A DNA stretch of 64,000 bases. Source: Aquabacterium sp. (lineage in GTDB: Bacteria; Pseudomonadota; Gammaproteobacteria; Burkholderiales; Burkholderiaceae_C). How positions within the stretch are numbered: the stretch's first letter is position 1; every line of letters starts with the position of its first letter. Position numbers and translations under genes: made by a program. The notes beneath the pieces were generated by a model. The model did not search any database. It saw only the letters and a list, made by a program, of their open reading frames with translations, and was not told the DNA's origin. This document shows positions 17,222-26,560 of the stretch, in pieces. The DNA lies in the NCBI RefSeq assembly GCF_029946005.1, contig NZ_JAQSDR010000041.1:1-64000 (forward strand). The letters run 5' to 3'.

Positions 17222-17361
17222 GCCAATCCGCCGCCGCCCCGCACACCGGGAAGTTACATGCCGTTGCACAGCCACCCATGAGGGTGTCCCGGCCTGGGGC
17301 ATTTGCCCCTGAAAATCCCGCCTGCAATTCAAAACAAATACATCAAAGCAGGGAACTGGAC

Positions 17362-20300
17362 ATGGGTCTGGAGACGTCATTTTTGCCGGGGGGCTTGTCA
17401 TCGCCCATCCAGGTCGCGGTTCAGGGCGCGCTGGCGGCTCTGGTGGCGCAGTGGCGCACCGAAACCCGGCTGTACACCCTGACCGCGCCTGGCCAAGGCG
17501 ACCGCCTGCCCGCCGACCTGATGGTGGAAAGCTTCGTGCTGCACGAGGCCGTGTCGGAAGCCTTCACCCTGCACATCAACGCGCTGGTGCTGAACGCGGC
17601 CGTGCCGCTCAAGCAGCTGTACGCCCGCCCCCTCACCCTGCAAACCACCCTGGCCGATGGCAGCCGCGCACGCCGCAGCGGCTACGTCACCGAGGCCCGC
17701 TCGCTGGAGGCCGATGGCGGCTTCGCGCGCAAGGCCCTGGTGCTGCGCCCCTGGATCGCCCTGCTCGGCCACACCCTGTGCAGCCGCGTCTGGCAGGACC
17801 AGAGCGTCATCGAAATCTTGGAAGATGTGTTCGCCGAACATGCCTCGATCGCCGCCTGGCGTTGGGACGAGGACGTGGCCAGCCATGTGGCGCAAGGCAT
17901 GTTCGCCCGCAATGGCGGCCAACGCAGCTACTGCGTGCAGTACCGCGAGAGTGACCTTGACTTCGTCGGCCGCCTCTTGGCCGAAGAAGGCATCTGCTGG
18001 CGGGTTGAAGAAGACGACGCGGCCCCCGGCGGTCACGGCCTGGTGTTCTTCGTCAACAGCGGCCAGCAGCCCCAAGACGCCACCAGCGAGAGCCGCCTGG
18101 GCGGCCAGGGCATCCGCTTTCACCGCAGCAGCAGCCAGGAGCAGCAAGACAGCATCCAGGCCATGGGCGCCGTGCGCCGCATCGGCACCGCGGCCACCGT
18201 GCTGCAAGGCTGGGATTACGCGGCCAACCGCGCCATCACCTCTGACGCGCCCACCCACCACCAATGGGGCGGCGACCAGGCCACCAGCCTGCAAAGCTGG
18301 CTCACCAGTTACGACCCCACGGGTGACTTCCTGTTTGGCAATCAGGCCGAAGCCCAGTTCGTGGCCACCAATCTGCAAGAGGCGCATGAAGCCCGCTACA
18401 AAACCTGGTTGGGCCGTGGCACGGTGCGCACCTTGCGGGCGGGCACCTGGGCGGCCATCACGCAGTCAACGCTCGACCCTTTGGCTTCGTTGGGTCAAGG
18501 GCCGGACGACAAGGAGTTCTTCTTGTGCAGCGTCGATGCGATTGGCATCAATAACCTGCCCAAGGATTTGAGTGCGGCGATTGTGAAGTCGCTGGGGCAG
18601 TCAGAACTTCCTGACTTGCGCAGCCCGTCGGCCGGTCACGATCCGGTCGATACCGAGCGCTTGCAGCAACAAGCGGCCGAAACGGGCTTTGCCTGCCAGT
18701 TCCAGGCCCTGCGCCGCAAGGTGCCTTGGCGCGCGGTGCTGCTGGATGGCACGGGTTTGCGGCCTCGTCCCCGCCCCACCGCCCTGGGCATGCAAACGGC
18801 CATCGTGGTGGGCCCAGATGGCCGCACCGCAGCGAGCGGTGCCGACGAGCTCTACACCGACAAGCTGGGCCGCGTCAAAGTCAAATTCCACTGGCAGGCC
18901 AACCCTTATGCACCGCAGCGCGCCAACAGCGACCACAGCTGCTGGGTGCGCGTCATGCAGCGCTTCTCTGGCCCCGGCATGGGCCACCAGTTCATCCCGC
19001 GCATCGGGCACGAAGTGCTGGTGGGCTTTTTGAACAATGACATCGACCGGCCCTATGTGCACTCCAGCCTGTACAGCGGGCGCGGTGAAGGCGGCGTGCC
19101 GCGCACACCGGGCGGCACCTCGGCTGAGCGTGACACCAGCGCCTTTGCACAGTCCCGCGACCACGGGCCCAGTGCGCAGATGAACCTGGTGGGCTCGGGC
19201 GGCGGCGGCAACAGCCCGGCCTGGCACGGCGCAGCACCCAGCGCAGCCACCGAAGGCGCTGAAGGCCAGAACAACGCGGCGGCCCTGAGCGGCGTCAAGA
19301 GCAAGGAGTTTGGCGGCCAGGGCTACAACCAGACGGTGTTTGACGACACGCCCGGCCAAGGGCGCCTGCAACTGCACACCACGCAGGCGCAGACCTGGCT
19401 GCAGATGGGCCACCTGCTGCACCAGGCCGACAACCACCGGGGAAGTTTTCGGGGGCTGGGCTTTGAACTGAGAACGGATGCCTGGGGCGGCCTGCGCGCG
19501 GTGCGTGGCGTGATGCTGAGCACCTTCGGCTTGGGCAATGGCTTGGGCCAAACGGGTGAAGGCGCGGGTGACAACGCCGCGGGCATGGCCTTGGCCAAAC
19601 AGATGCAGCAGTTGGCACAGGCGTTTCACCAGGCCGCCACCACCCACCAAACCGTGGGGCTGGCCAGCGCGGCGGGCAGTGTTCGAGCCGGACAAAGCAC
19701 GCTGGACGGCCAGTTGGCCCCCGCCGCGGCCTTGAGCAAGAGCTTGAGCGGCATGGTCGGTGTGAACAGCCTGCCAGAAGCTCGCGCCGATGCGGCCAGC
19801 AAATGCACCAAAGCAGGACCTGGCAAGGTGCCGCACATGGCCGACCCTCTCATTGCCATCGTGGGCAAGGCCGGGGTGGGCATCACGGCGGGGCAAGACC
19901 TGCACTTGAGCAGCCAAGACACCACCACCCTGGCCAGCGGGCAGGACACGCATTGGGCGGTGGGTGGGCAGGCGCGTGTGCACACGGGGCAGGCCATTGG
20001 GGTGCTGGCGGGGGCGATTCAGGCGGGCAGTGAGGCGGCGGGAAAGGGCTTGACCTTGATCGCGGCGCAAGGGCCGATTGACCTGCAGGCTCAGCATGGG
20101 CCCGCGCAGATCGCGGCCAAGCAGATGCTGGAGTTGAAGACGGCCAATGGGGTGGTCAACATTGCCGCCGCCAAGCGCGTGGTGCTGGCGGTGTCGGGCG
20201 GGGCGAGCATCACGATTGATGGGGGGAGCCTGACGGTGGAATGCCCGGGCAAGATCACGGTGCAGGCGGGGATGAAGTCGATGGTGGGCCCAGGGTCCAT

Positions 20301-20517
20301 GAGCCATGCCATGCCCGATGCTGTGCAGTCTGGTCCATTCCAGCGCCGCTTCGTTGTCCGCCGAGCCACCGACCAACAAGCCATTGCCCATCAGAAGTAC
20401 CGCATGACCTTGCAGGATGGCCGAGTCATCGAAGGCGTGACAGATGCCGCCGGCCAGACCGATCTGGCCCAAAGCGACGGCATCCAGAACGTGGCCATTG
20501 AACTTTTATACGATTGA
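17362..20517 (+). CDS. vgrG: Type VI secretion spike protein VgrG (TssI)
   Basis: A 1051-residue VgrG. The N-terminal gp27-like part (about 1-400) starts near LYTLTAPGQGDRLPADLMVE and includes ILEDVFAEH and QYRESDLDFVGRLLAEEGIC; a gp5/OB part has TDKLGRVKVKFHWQ and SCWVRVMQRFSGPGMGHQFIPRIGHEVLV (about 590-680). A Gly/Ala-rich linker, a DUF2345-type beta-helix (about 800-970) and a C-terminal adaptor-like domain follow (FQRRFVVRRATDQQAIAHQ...GVTDAAGQTD). The long C-terminus probably carries the effector encoded next. The start at 17362 has AGGGA upstream. There are no other T6SS structural genes in the window, so it is an orphan spike served by an apparatus elsewhere. Confidence 0.93.
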   Translation: MGLETSFLPGGLSSPIQVAVQGALAALVAQWRTETRLYTLTAPGQGDRLPADLMVESFVLHEAVSEAFTLHINALVLNAAVPLKQLYARPLTLQTTLADGSRARRSGYVTEARSLEADGGFARKALVLRPWIALLGHTLCSRVWQDQSVIEILEDVFAEHASIAAWRWDEDVASHVAQGMFARNGGQRSYCVQYRESDLDFVGRLLAEEGICWRVEEDDAAPGGHGLVFFVNSGQQPQDATSESRLGGQGIRFHRSSSQEQQDSIQAMGAVRRIGTAATVLQGWDYAANRAITSDAPTHHQWGGDQATSLQSWLTSYDPTGDFLFGNQAEAQFVATNLQEAHEARYKTWLGRGTVRTLRAGTWAAITQSTLDPLASLGQGPDDKEFFLCSVDAIGINNLPKDLSAAIVKSLGQSELPDLRSPSAGHDPVDTERLQQQAAETGFACQFQALRRKVPWRAVLLDGTGLRPRPRPTALGMQTAIVVGPDGRTAASGADELYTDKLGRVKVKFHWQANPYAPQRANSDHSCWVRVMQRFSGPGMGHQFIPRIGHEVLVGFLNNDIDRPYVHSSLYSGRGEGGVPRTPGGTSAERDTSAFAQSRDHGPSAQMNLVGSGGGGNSPAWHGAAPSAATEGAEGQNNAAALSGVKSKEFGGQGYNQTVFDDTPGQGRLQLHTTQAQTWLQMGHLLHQADNHRGSFRGLGFELRTDAWGGLRAVRGVMLSTFGLGNGLGQTGEGAGDNAAGMALAKQMQQLAQAFHQAATTHQTVGLASAAGSVRAGQSTLDGQLAPAAALSKSLSGMVGVNSLPEARADAASKCTKAGPGKVPHMADPLIAIVGKAGVGITAGQDLHLSSQDTTTLASGQDTHWAVGGQARVHTGQAIGVLAGAIQAGSEAAGKGLTLIAAQGPIDLQAQHGPAQIAAKQMLELKTANGVVNIAAAKRVVLAVSGGASITIDGGSLTVECPGKITVQAGMKSMVGPGSMSHAMPDAVQSGPFQRRFVVRRATDQQAIAHQKYRMTLQDGRVIEGVTDAAGQTDLAQSDGIQNVAIELLYD

Positions 20518-20527
20518 GCTGAGCAAC

Positions 20528-22609
20528 GTGATTCCTCGTCTTGACCCGACCCTCATCCGCGTGCCGGTCTCCGTGCCTGGCTCTGACCGCACGCCTGTTG
20601 ACACCACCCACCTTCCCGGGCTGGTCATCTTTGTTCACGGCGTGAACTCGGACGGCGAGTGGTACGACGCCGCCGAGGAAGGGTTGATCCTGGGGCTGAA
20701 CAAGCGGATGGGTTTGGACCAAGCACTTGACCAATCCGCCCAGCTCAGCCCGGCGTCTTACGCCAAGGAACTGCGGCCCGATGGCAAGCTCAACCGCGAC
20801 GTCAAAGGCGCCAATTTCATCACCGACCACGGCCGATCACCGGTTATCCGCTTTCGGTGGGGCTACAAGGCCTCTGGCAAGGATGGCACCGAGGGGTCTC
20901 AGGACGAGAAAGAGGTCTATGGCGGAAAAATCTACCTCAATGAGTTGGATGCCTGGGGCGGCGGCCCCTTCCAAAATGGCACGTCGGCCTTGCCCTACAT
21001 GTGGGGCGATGGCCTGGATGACCGCGTTTTCTGGTGGCTGTACGCCAACATGTTCCCCATTGACGGCCGCGAGGTTTACGCCTGCCCGCCACGCGCTTAC
21101 TTCGTGCACGCGGCGCACCGCCTCAAGGAGTTGATCAAGGCCATCCGCAGCAAGCAGGCCGACTGCCCCATCACCGTGGTGTGCCACAGCCAGGGCAACA
21201 TGGTCACCTTGGCGGCCGCCATGCTGGGCGAACACGACAATGCACTGGCCGACACCTATGTGCTGTGCAACCCACCCTACAGCCTGGAGAGCGTCACCAT
21301 GGACACCATGGTGAACCATGATGCGAGGTCGGCGGCGGGTGATTTTGGGGGGATCACCACCCAAGCGCGCATGGAGACCTTCAAGAACTTCCTCGAGCTG
21401 GTGAAGGGCTGCGCGGCCAAGCAGAGCCAGGCGCTGGAAGTGATCAACCGCTACCAGGCATTTCAAAACCCTCAGAATGGTCAGCAGGGCTTCAAGCTGG
21501 GCCCCTTCCCAGAAGCTGACCTCAAGACATTGCCCCCGGCAGGCACCGACCGAGACAACCGTGGTCGCGTGTTTCTGTATTGCAACCCCCATGACCAAGT
21601 CATTGGCGTCAGCCCCGTCAAGGGCATGGGGTGGCAAGGCGTCAGCCAAACGCAGATGAACGCGCTGGCCGCGAACGGTGTGTTTCATCAACGCGTGTGG
21701 GCCACACCGGGGGGCCAGCAAAGCCCGCCTTTTGCCGTGGGGGCGGCCGCCTGGACAGGCCGCGATTACCACTACCTTGACGATCACTACCGTCCCGGGT
21801 CATTTTGGTATCCAGCAGCGCCAAGGATGAAGTACATCCTGACCGGCAACGACCGTCAGGGCTTCATATCCAAGATATTGGATGTCTTGACGTCATCGGT
21901 GGTCTACATCGTCACCCACACCTTCACCGTGCGCATCAACGACGAGCCTGCCAAAAACTGGTCTGTGCCCATCAATGCGCCGGTGCTGCCAGAGCCCGTG
22001 ACGCCACGCTCGCGAAGATATGGCATGGATGGTGACTTTGATGAGGCAAAGGACCCGGCCAAAGACGGACTGGCTGCAAAGCGAGACGAGGCCGCGCCCA
22101 AGGACAGCACCTTGGGCGGCGCCTACGAGGGCTCGGGCAAGGGTGATGCCTACAGCGAAGCCGCGCTTCGCTACGAGCACCACGCTCGCTTAAAGCGGGA
22201 AGAGCTGTCACGGAAGGCGCGAAAGCAAGAGTTCTCAGAAGAAGATCAGCGAGCGTCTGTGCGCAAGATGCTGGAAGAAAATCCCAACGCCACCGACCAT
22301 TCGACCATCCTCACGAATGCCCAGCATTCAGAGAAGGTGCTGGCCTATGACGTGGCGATTGGGTGGTTGAATCCGAGCAAGATCAAACAGGACGACATGC
22401 TTGCTTTTCGGCAATTTGCGAATTGGATGATGCTCACTGCTGCGGTGAAAAATTTGCCCCTCGTCAAGCCTTTCGTGGAATATGCAGAAAGAGGCTGGTT
22501 TGAGGGAACGCAGGTGCATCGCACCTACACCATTGAGCACATGGACAAGCATGCGGGCAAGATCAAAGATCAGCGTGAGCGCAATCTGCTCGGCACGCTC
22601 AAAGGATAA
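20528..22609 (+). CDS. Tle3-type T6SS phospholipase effector (alpha/beta hydrolase, DUF3274)
   Basis: A 693-residue protein with an alpha/beta-hydrolase core. VIFVHGVNSDGEWYD forms the oxyanion/His-Gly strand, and the nucleophile elbow VVCHSQGN (Ser about residue 221) is C-H-S-Q-G instead of the usual G-H-S-x-G. The C-terminal region with HSTILTNAQHSEKVLAYDVAIG is the DUF3274 block of Tle3-family lipase effectors, which hydrolyse membrane phospholipids of rivals. There is no signal peptide, as expected for a spike-borne cargo. GTG at 20528 is the likely start, 10 nt after the vgrG stop; the frame is open back into vgrG. Confidence 0.85.
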   Translation: MIPRLDPTLIRVPVSVPGSDRTPVDTTHLPGLVIFVHGVNSDGEWYDAAEEGLILGLNKRMGLDQALDQSAQLSPASYAKELRPDGKLNRDVKGANFITDHGRSPVIRFRWGYKASGKDGTEGSQDEKEVYGGKIYLNELDAWGGGPFQNGTSALPYMWGDGLDDRVFWWLYANMFPIDGREVYACPPRAYFVHAAHRLKELIKAIRSKQADCPITVVCHSQGNMVTLAAAMLGEHDNALADTYVLCNPPYSLESVTMDTMVNHDARSAAGDFGGITTQARMETFKNFLELVKGCAAKQSQALEVINRYQAFQNPQNGQQGFKLGPFPEADLKTLPPAGTDRDNRGRVFLYCNPHDQVIGVSPVKGMGWQGVSQTQMNALAANGVFHQRVWATPGGQQSPPFAVGAAAWTGRDYHYLDDHYRPGSFWYPAAPRMKYILTGNDRQGFISKILDVLTSSVVYIVTHTFTVRINDEPAKNWSVPINAPVLPEPVTPRSRRYGMDGDFDEAKDPAKDGLAAKRDEAAPKDSTLGGAYEGSGKGDAYSEAALRYEHHARLKREELSRKARKQEFSEEDQRASVRKMLEENPNATDHSTILTNAQHSEKVLAYDVAIGWLNPSKIKQDDMLAFRQFANWMMLTAAVKNLPLVKPFVEYAERGWFEGTQVHRTYTIEHMDKHAGKIKDQRERNLLGTLKG

Positions 22610-22611
22610 AC

Positions 22612-23871
22612 ATGGCACTGAGCCGTCGATCATGGATTTCAGGGGTGATGAGCATGGGTTTGTTTGATCTTTTCAAGACGAGCCCGGCCAATGCCGCAGG
22701 CGCTAGCAAGCGAACTCAAGAAGGCGCGACTGAAACCCGAGGGCAGGCAGTTGCACCGAAAGGTGCCACTGTTCAATTGGTCGGTGCCAACCTGGTTTCA
22801 GCAATGTTTGACTCGGGCTATGCCTTAGAACGTCACCTGCCCTCGTTGTTGAATCTTGGCCCCAGTGGAACGCCGCCGCCACCCTACACCACCATGACTG
22901 CTGCGGATGGCGGACCTTGGCCCGGAGGCCTCGTGGAATGCGATATCGCGTATGGCAACGCGCTCGCACGCAGCTTTCAATTCCTTGTCAGCTATCACGG
23001 CCAGGAAGTTGAAGGGTTCCACATGTTCATGTGGAAGGGCGTGCGGATGAACGGCCTGCAAGTGGTTGCAGGATTCCCTGACGAACGCACGCCAGAAGAG
23101 GCCGCGCACATCTGGAAGATGGAAGCCTATCTTTATTACGGCCTGACCTCCAAACCCGTGGTGACCTTCGCCCCCGGCCGATCCGGCTGGAACTCGCTTG
23201 ATGCCGGCTGGCAACTCATCAGCAGCCCCGACAGCAAGGTGATCTGGCAAACCTCGGTGGACACACCCAGCTTTCCCAAGGGGGCCGAACCCAATGAGGG
23301 CGCCATCGTCCTGATCGTCGGGCACACGGCTTACGACACCGGCCGCAAACCACTCGCCTATTTCAGCGCACCGCACGTGGTTCCCATCAAGGATGTCAAA
23401 CGCCTAGAAAACGAAACCCCGCGCCAAGCAGCACTGCGCGAAGCTGTGCAAAAGGTGTGCGCCGAAGCCGGCATCGACCCTGCCAGCATCCAGTCGCTGG
23501 CCACCGACTGCGGCCGCGGCACGCGAGAAGCCGCACGGCGCCTGGCCGATGTGGGGGCAGTCGCTCACACGCTGATGCCCAAACTGGACGTCGTCAACGA
23601 CCGCATCGACATGGCCGCCTTGTTGGGTGATCTCGGCGCCCACAACGTGACCTACACCCTGCTGTTGGCTGCGTATGCAGCCCACCAACGCAACCATCCT
23701 GTGCTGTACATCTCCAACATGGACCCAGAAGCCGGGCGGGCCATGCTGGTCTTCCCACCGTTGGATCACACGCCACCGGATCCCACGCGGGAGTTCCGGG
23801 AACACAACGCTCGCGGCCAGTGGTACGCACCTTGGTGGGGACAGCGCCTGGATGGCAAACAAGACTACTGA
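22612..23871 (+). CDS. Effector-associated protein, possibly Tla3-like adaptor
   Basis: A 419-residue protein encoded 2 nt after the effector gene and translated from AAAGGAT plus ATG at 22612; internal ATGs at 22648 and 22654 (MGLFDLF) are also plausible starts. No signal peptide, lipobox or membrane helix is seen, which argues for a cytoplasmic role. In Pseudomonas aeruginosa Tle3 needs a cytoplasmic adaptor (Tla3) as well as an immunity protein. The C-terminal ~100 residues (LLGDLGAHNVTYTLLLAA...SNMDPEAGRAMLVF) recall the end of thiolase-fold proteins, which is only a visual resemblance. Role as adaptor, rather than immunity, is inferred. Confidence 0.55.
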   Translation: MALSRRSWISGVMSMGLFDLFKTSPANAAGASKRTQEGATETRGQAVAPKGATVQLVGANLVSAMFDSGYALERHLPSLLNLGPSGTPPPPYTTMTAADGGPWPGGLVECDIAYGNALARSFQFLVSYHGQEVEGFHMFMWKGVRMNGLQVVAGFPDERTPEEAAHIWKMEAYLYYGLTSKPVVTFAPGRSGWNSLDAGWQLISSPDSKVIWQTSVDTPSFPKGAEPNEGAIVLIVGHTAYDTGRKPLAYFSAPHVVPIKDVKRLENETPRQAALREAVQKVCAEAGIDPASIQSLATDCGRGTREAARRLADVGAVAHTLMPKLDVVNDRIDMAALLGDLGAHNVTYTLLLAAYAAHQRNHPVLYISNMDPEAGRAMLVFPPLDHTPPDPTREFREHNARGQWYAPWWGQRLDGKQDY

Positions 23872-23914
23872 TTAAGGGGGGTGGACGCCAAGCCATCTAT
23901 GTCACCATCCCCTC

Positions 23915-25036
23915 ATGCGCAGTCCCCCCGCTCCAGCCACCAACCCCCACTCCCTGATCGGCATCGAGCTGGCCCGCTTCGCCTGCACCTTGCCGATCCT
24001 GCTGTGGCACTACCAGCACTTCTATTACGTCAACGGCCAGCCCGTGGGTTTCGACACCACGGCCCAGCCCCTGTTTGACTGGCTCAAGCCCTTCTACCTC
24101 TACGGCTACCTGAGCGTGCAGGCTTTCTGGTGCCTCTCCGGCTTCATCTTCTTCTGGAAATACGCCCGCCCCGTGGCCCAGGGCAGTGTGCCGTTTTCAA
24201 AGTTTGCACTTTTGCGCTTCTCCCGGCTCTACCCGCTGCACCTGCTGACCCTGCTGATCGTGGCGGTGATGTCGTGGCGCTACGAGGCCATCAACGCCAG
24301 CGCGGGCTTTGTCTACCCCAACCAGGACGCCTCGCACTTTGTGCTGCAACTGCTCATGGTCAGCGATTGGCGACCAGGCATCAACTGGTCGTACAACGGT
24401 CCCATCTGGAGCATCTCGGTGGAGCTCCTGGTCTATGCGCTGTTCTACGGTTTGTGCCGCCTGGGCGTGACCAAGCTGTGGATGGTGCTGGCGCTGATCG
24501 CGGGCTCGGGCGCGGTGTATGCGTTGAAGCTGAGCGCGCACCCCGTCGTGCTGTGCGTGTTCTTCTTCTACCTGGGCGCGCTGACCTGCCTGGCGCACGA
24601 GGCCTTCGTCAAACTGTCGCCCGAGGCCCGTGGCCCCACCTTGAAAGCGGCCTTGGCCTTGGTGATGGCAGGCGCCGCCCTGGCCGTGATTGACGTGTTG
24701 CGGCCCATGCACTTCGTGGCCTTGCTCACGCCTGTGGCCATCATCGCCCTGCTGCACTGGGTTCAGCCGAAATCGCCTCAGGCCCAGCAAGCCATCGTCA
24801 CCCTGGGCAACATGACGTATTCCAGCTACCTGTGGCACTTCCCGCTGCAGTTGCTGGCCGCGCTGGTGTTCATCCACCACCCGGCCGATCTGCCCGCGCA
24901 CAGCCCGGCCTGGCTGGCGGGCTACTTGGGGCTCACCTACCTGCTGGCGGCCTTGAGCTACCGCCTCATCGAAAGCCCGGCGCAGAACTGGATCCGCGAC
25001 AAAGTGGCCTTGGGCCGCGCCCGAGCCACCGCCTGA
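23915..25036 (+). CDS. Acyltransferase family 3 membrane protein
   Basis: A 373-residue polytopic protein of the OafA/YrhL family: SLIGIELARFACTLPILLWHYQ at the N-terminus with the conserved R/H positions, FWCLSGFIFFWKYA, RFSRLYPLHLLTLL and a C-terminal TYSSYLWHFPLQ. About ten hydrophobic segments. It would acylate a surface polysaccharide or lipid. No clear Shine-Dalgarno precedes the ATG at 23915. It follows the T6SS cargo genes by 43 nt but has no obvious link to them. It is convergent with trpE, 24 nt away. Confidence 0.85.
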   Translation: MRSPPAPATNPHSLIGIELARFACTLPILLWHYQHFYYVNGQPVGFDTTAQPLFDWLKPFYLYGYLSVQAFWCLSGFIFFWKYARPVAQGSVPFSKFALLRFSRLYPLHLLTLLIVAVMSWRYEAINASAGFVYPNQDASHFVLQLLMVSDWRPGINWSYNGPIWSISVELLVYALFYGLCRLGVTKLWMVLALIAGSGAVYALKLSAHPVVLCVFFFYLGALTCLAHEAFVKLSPEARGPTLKAALALVMAGAALAVIDVLRPMHFVALLTPVAIIALLHWVQPKSPQAQQAIVTLGNMTYSSYLWHFPLQLLAALVFIHHPADLPAHSPAWLAGYLGLTYLLAALSYRLIESPAQNWIRDKVALGRARATA

Positions 25037-25060
25037 ACGAGGCTTGGAAAGGGCAAGAGC

Positions 25061-26536
25061 TCAGAGGCCCTTTTCGACCATCTCGGCGGCGGCCAACAAT
25101 GCTCGCGCCTTGGCCTCGGTCTCTTTCCACTCCAGCTCGGGCACCGAATCGGCCACGATGCCGGCCGCGGCCTGCACGTACAGCACCTGGTCTTTCACGA
25201 TGCCGGTTCGAATGGCGATGGCCACGTCCATGTCACCGCCAAAGCTGAGGTAACCCACCGCGCCGCCATAGATGCCGCGCTGCACGGGCTCCAGCTCGTC
25301 GATGATTTCCATGGCGCGGATCTTGGGCGCACCAGTGAGCGTGCCCGCCGGGAAGGTGGCCTTGAGCACGTCCAGCGCGGTCATGCCGTCTTTCAGGATG
25401 CCTTCAACATTGCTGACGATGTGCATGACGTGCGAGTAGCGCTCAACCACGAAGGCGTCGGTCACCTTGACACTGCCGGTCTTGGCGATGCGGCCGATGT
25501 CGTTGCGCGCCAGGTCGATCAGCATGACGTGTTCGGCCCGTTCTTTCGGGTCGGCCAGCAGTTCGACTTCCAAGGCCTTGTCCAGCTCAGGCGTGGCGCC
25601 GCGCGGGCGCGTGCCGGCCAGGGGGCGGATGGTGATCGTCTGGCCGTCCAAGCCCTGCTCCTGGCGCACCAGGATCTCGGGCGAAGCGCCCACGACCTGG
25701 AAATCGCCCATGTCGTAGTAATACATGTAGGGGCTGGGGTTGATGCAGCGCAGCGCACGGTACAGGCTGAGCGGGTGCGCTTTGAAGGTCTTTTGCAGGC
25801 GCTGGCCCACTTGCACTTGCATCATGTCGCCCGCAGCGATGTATTCCTTGGCGCGCAGCACGGCGGCCAGGTAGTCGGCTTGGTCGAAGTTGCGCTCCAC
25901 GGGCTGCGGCTCGCTCGCCTTGATTGACGGGGCGACCACGGTTTCGTTCAACAGGGCCTTGAGGGCCTGCAAACGCTCACTGGCCCGTTGGTAGGCACCG
26001 GGCTGCGCGGGGTCGGCGTAGACGATCAGGTACAGGCGATCGGCCAGGTTGTCGATGACGGCCAACTCTTCGCACTGCAGCAGGAGGATGTCGGGCGTGC
26101 CGATGCCGCCGGGCTTTTGCACCTTGGCCAGACGAGGCTCAATGTGGCGCACGGCCTCGTAGCCAAAATAGCCAGCCAGGCCGCCGCAAAAGCGCGGCAG
26201 GCCCTTGGGGATGGCCGCCTTGAAACGCGCCTGGTAGTCGGCGATGAACTCGAGCGGGTTGCCCTCGAATGTTTCCACCACCTGGCCGTCGGTCACGACT
26301 TCGACGTGGCGGCCCGTGGCGCGCACCAATGTGCGGGCAGGCAGCCCCACGAAAGAGTAACGGCCAAAGCGCTCGCCCCCCACCACCGACTCCAGCAAAA
26401 AACTGTGCGGCAAACCGCGGGTGAGTTTGAGGTAGAGCGACAGGGGGGTGTCCAGGTCGGCCAGGGCCTGCGCGACGAGGGGGATGCGGTTGTGGCCAGC
26501 GGCGGCCAATGCCTGGAATTCGGACTCAGTGATCAT
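25061..26536 (-). CDS. trpE: Anthranilate synthase component I
   Basis: A 491-residue chorismate-binding enzyme that makes anthranilate with TrpG. It shows the N-terminal feedback region LLESVVGGERFGRYSFVG (the LLES element binds Trp in relatives), AGDMMQVQVGQRLQ, NPSPYMYYYDMGDFQVVGASPE, IRPLAGTRPRG, ELLADPKERAEHVMLIDLARND, FPAGTLTGAPKIRAMEIIDELEP and the C-terminal QAAAGIVADSVPE. It is on the same strand as trpGDC but separated by about 8 kb carrying a T6SS module. A Trp-containing small ORF precedes it. Confidence 0.97.
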   Translation of the reverse strand: MITESEFQALAAAGHNRIPLVAQALADLDTPLSLYLKLTRGLPHSFLLESVVGGERFGRYSFVGLPARTLVRATGRHVEVVTDGQVVETFEGNPLEFIADYQARFKAAIPKGLPRFCGGLAGYFGYEAVRHIEPRLAKVQKPGGIGTPDILLLQCEELAVIDNLADRLYLIVYADPAQPGAYQRASERLQALKALLNETVVAPSIKASEPQPVERNFDQADYLAAVLRAKEYIAAGDMMQVQVGQRLQKTFKAHPLSLYRALRCINPSPYMYYYDMGDFQVVGASPEILVRQEQGLDGQTITIRPLAGTRPRGATPELDKALEVELLADPKERAEHVMLIDLARNDIGRIAKTGSVKVTDAFVVERYSHVMHIVSNVEGILKDGMTALDVLKATFPAGTLTGAPKIRAMEIIDELEPVQRGIYGGAVGYLSFGGDMDVAIAIRTGIVKDQVLYVQAAAGIVADSVPELEWKETEAKARALLAAAEMVEKGL

Positions 26537-26560
26537 GGGATGGACTCAGCGTGCGGATCA

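Larger units (their letters stand above)
17051..17361. other. Intergenic region between trpG and vgrG
   Basis: 311 nt between divergent genes. The half next to trpG holds two abutting perfect hairpins and a putative leader ORF (annotated separately). The half next to vgrG shows only the vgrG ribosome binding site (AGGGA at 17349-17353) and an A/T-richer patch around 17330-17345; no good promoter is recognised. An open frame joined to vgrG from 17074 has no start signal and looks non-coding. Confidence 0.6.

Noticed and set aside
17074-17361. N-terminal extension of the vgrG frame
   Set aside because: No start signal, no VgrG similarity before residue 1 at 17362, and it overlaps the trpG leader.
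18601-20472. Long minus-strand open frame (623 codons) opposite vgrG
   Set aside because: Low-complexity His/Gly/Gln/Arg-rich translation typical of an antisense shadow in high-GC DNA; vgrG on the other strand has clear domains.
22612-23871. Calling this gene an immunity protein
   Set aside because: No signal peptide, lipobox or membrane segment, which a protector against a periplasm-acting phospholipase would be expected to have.
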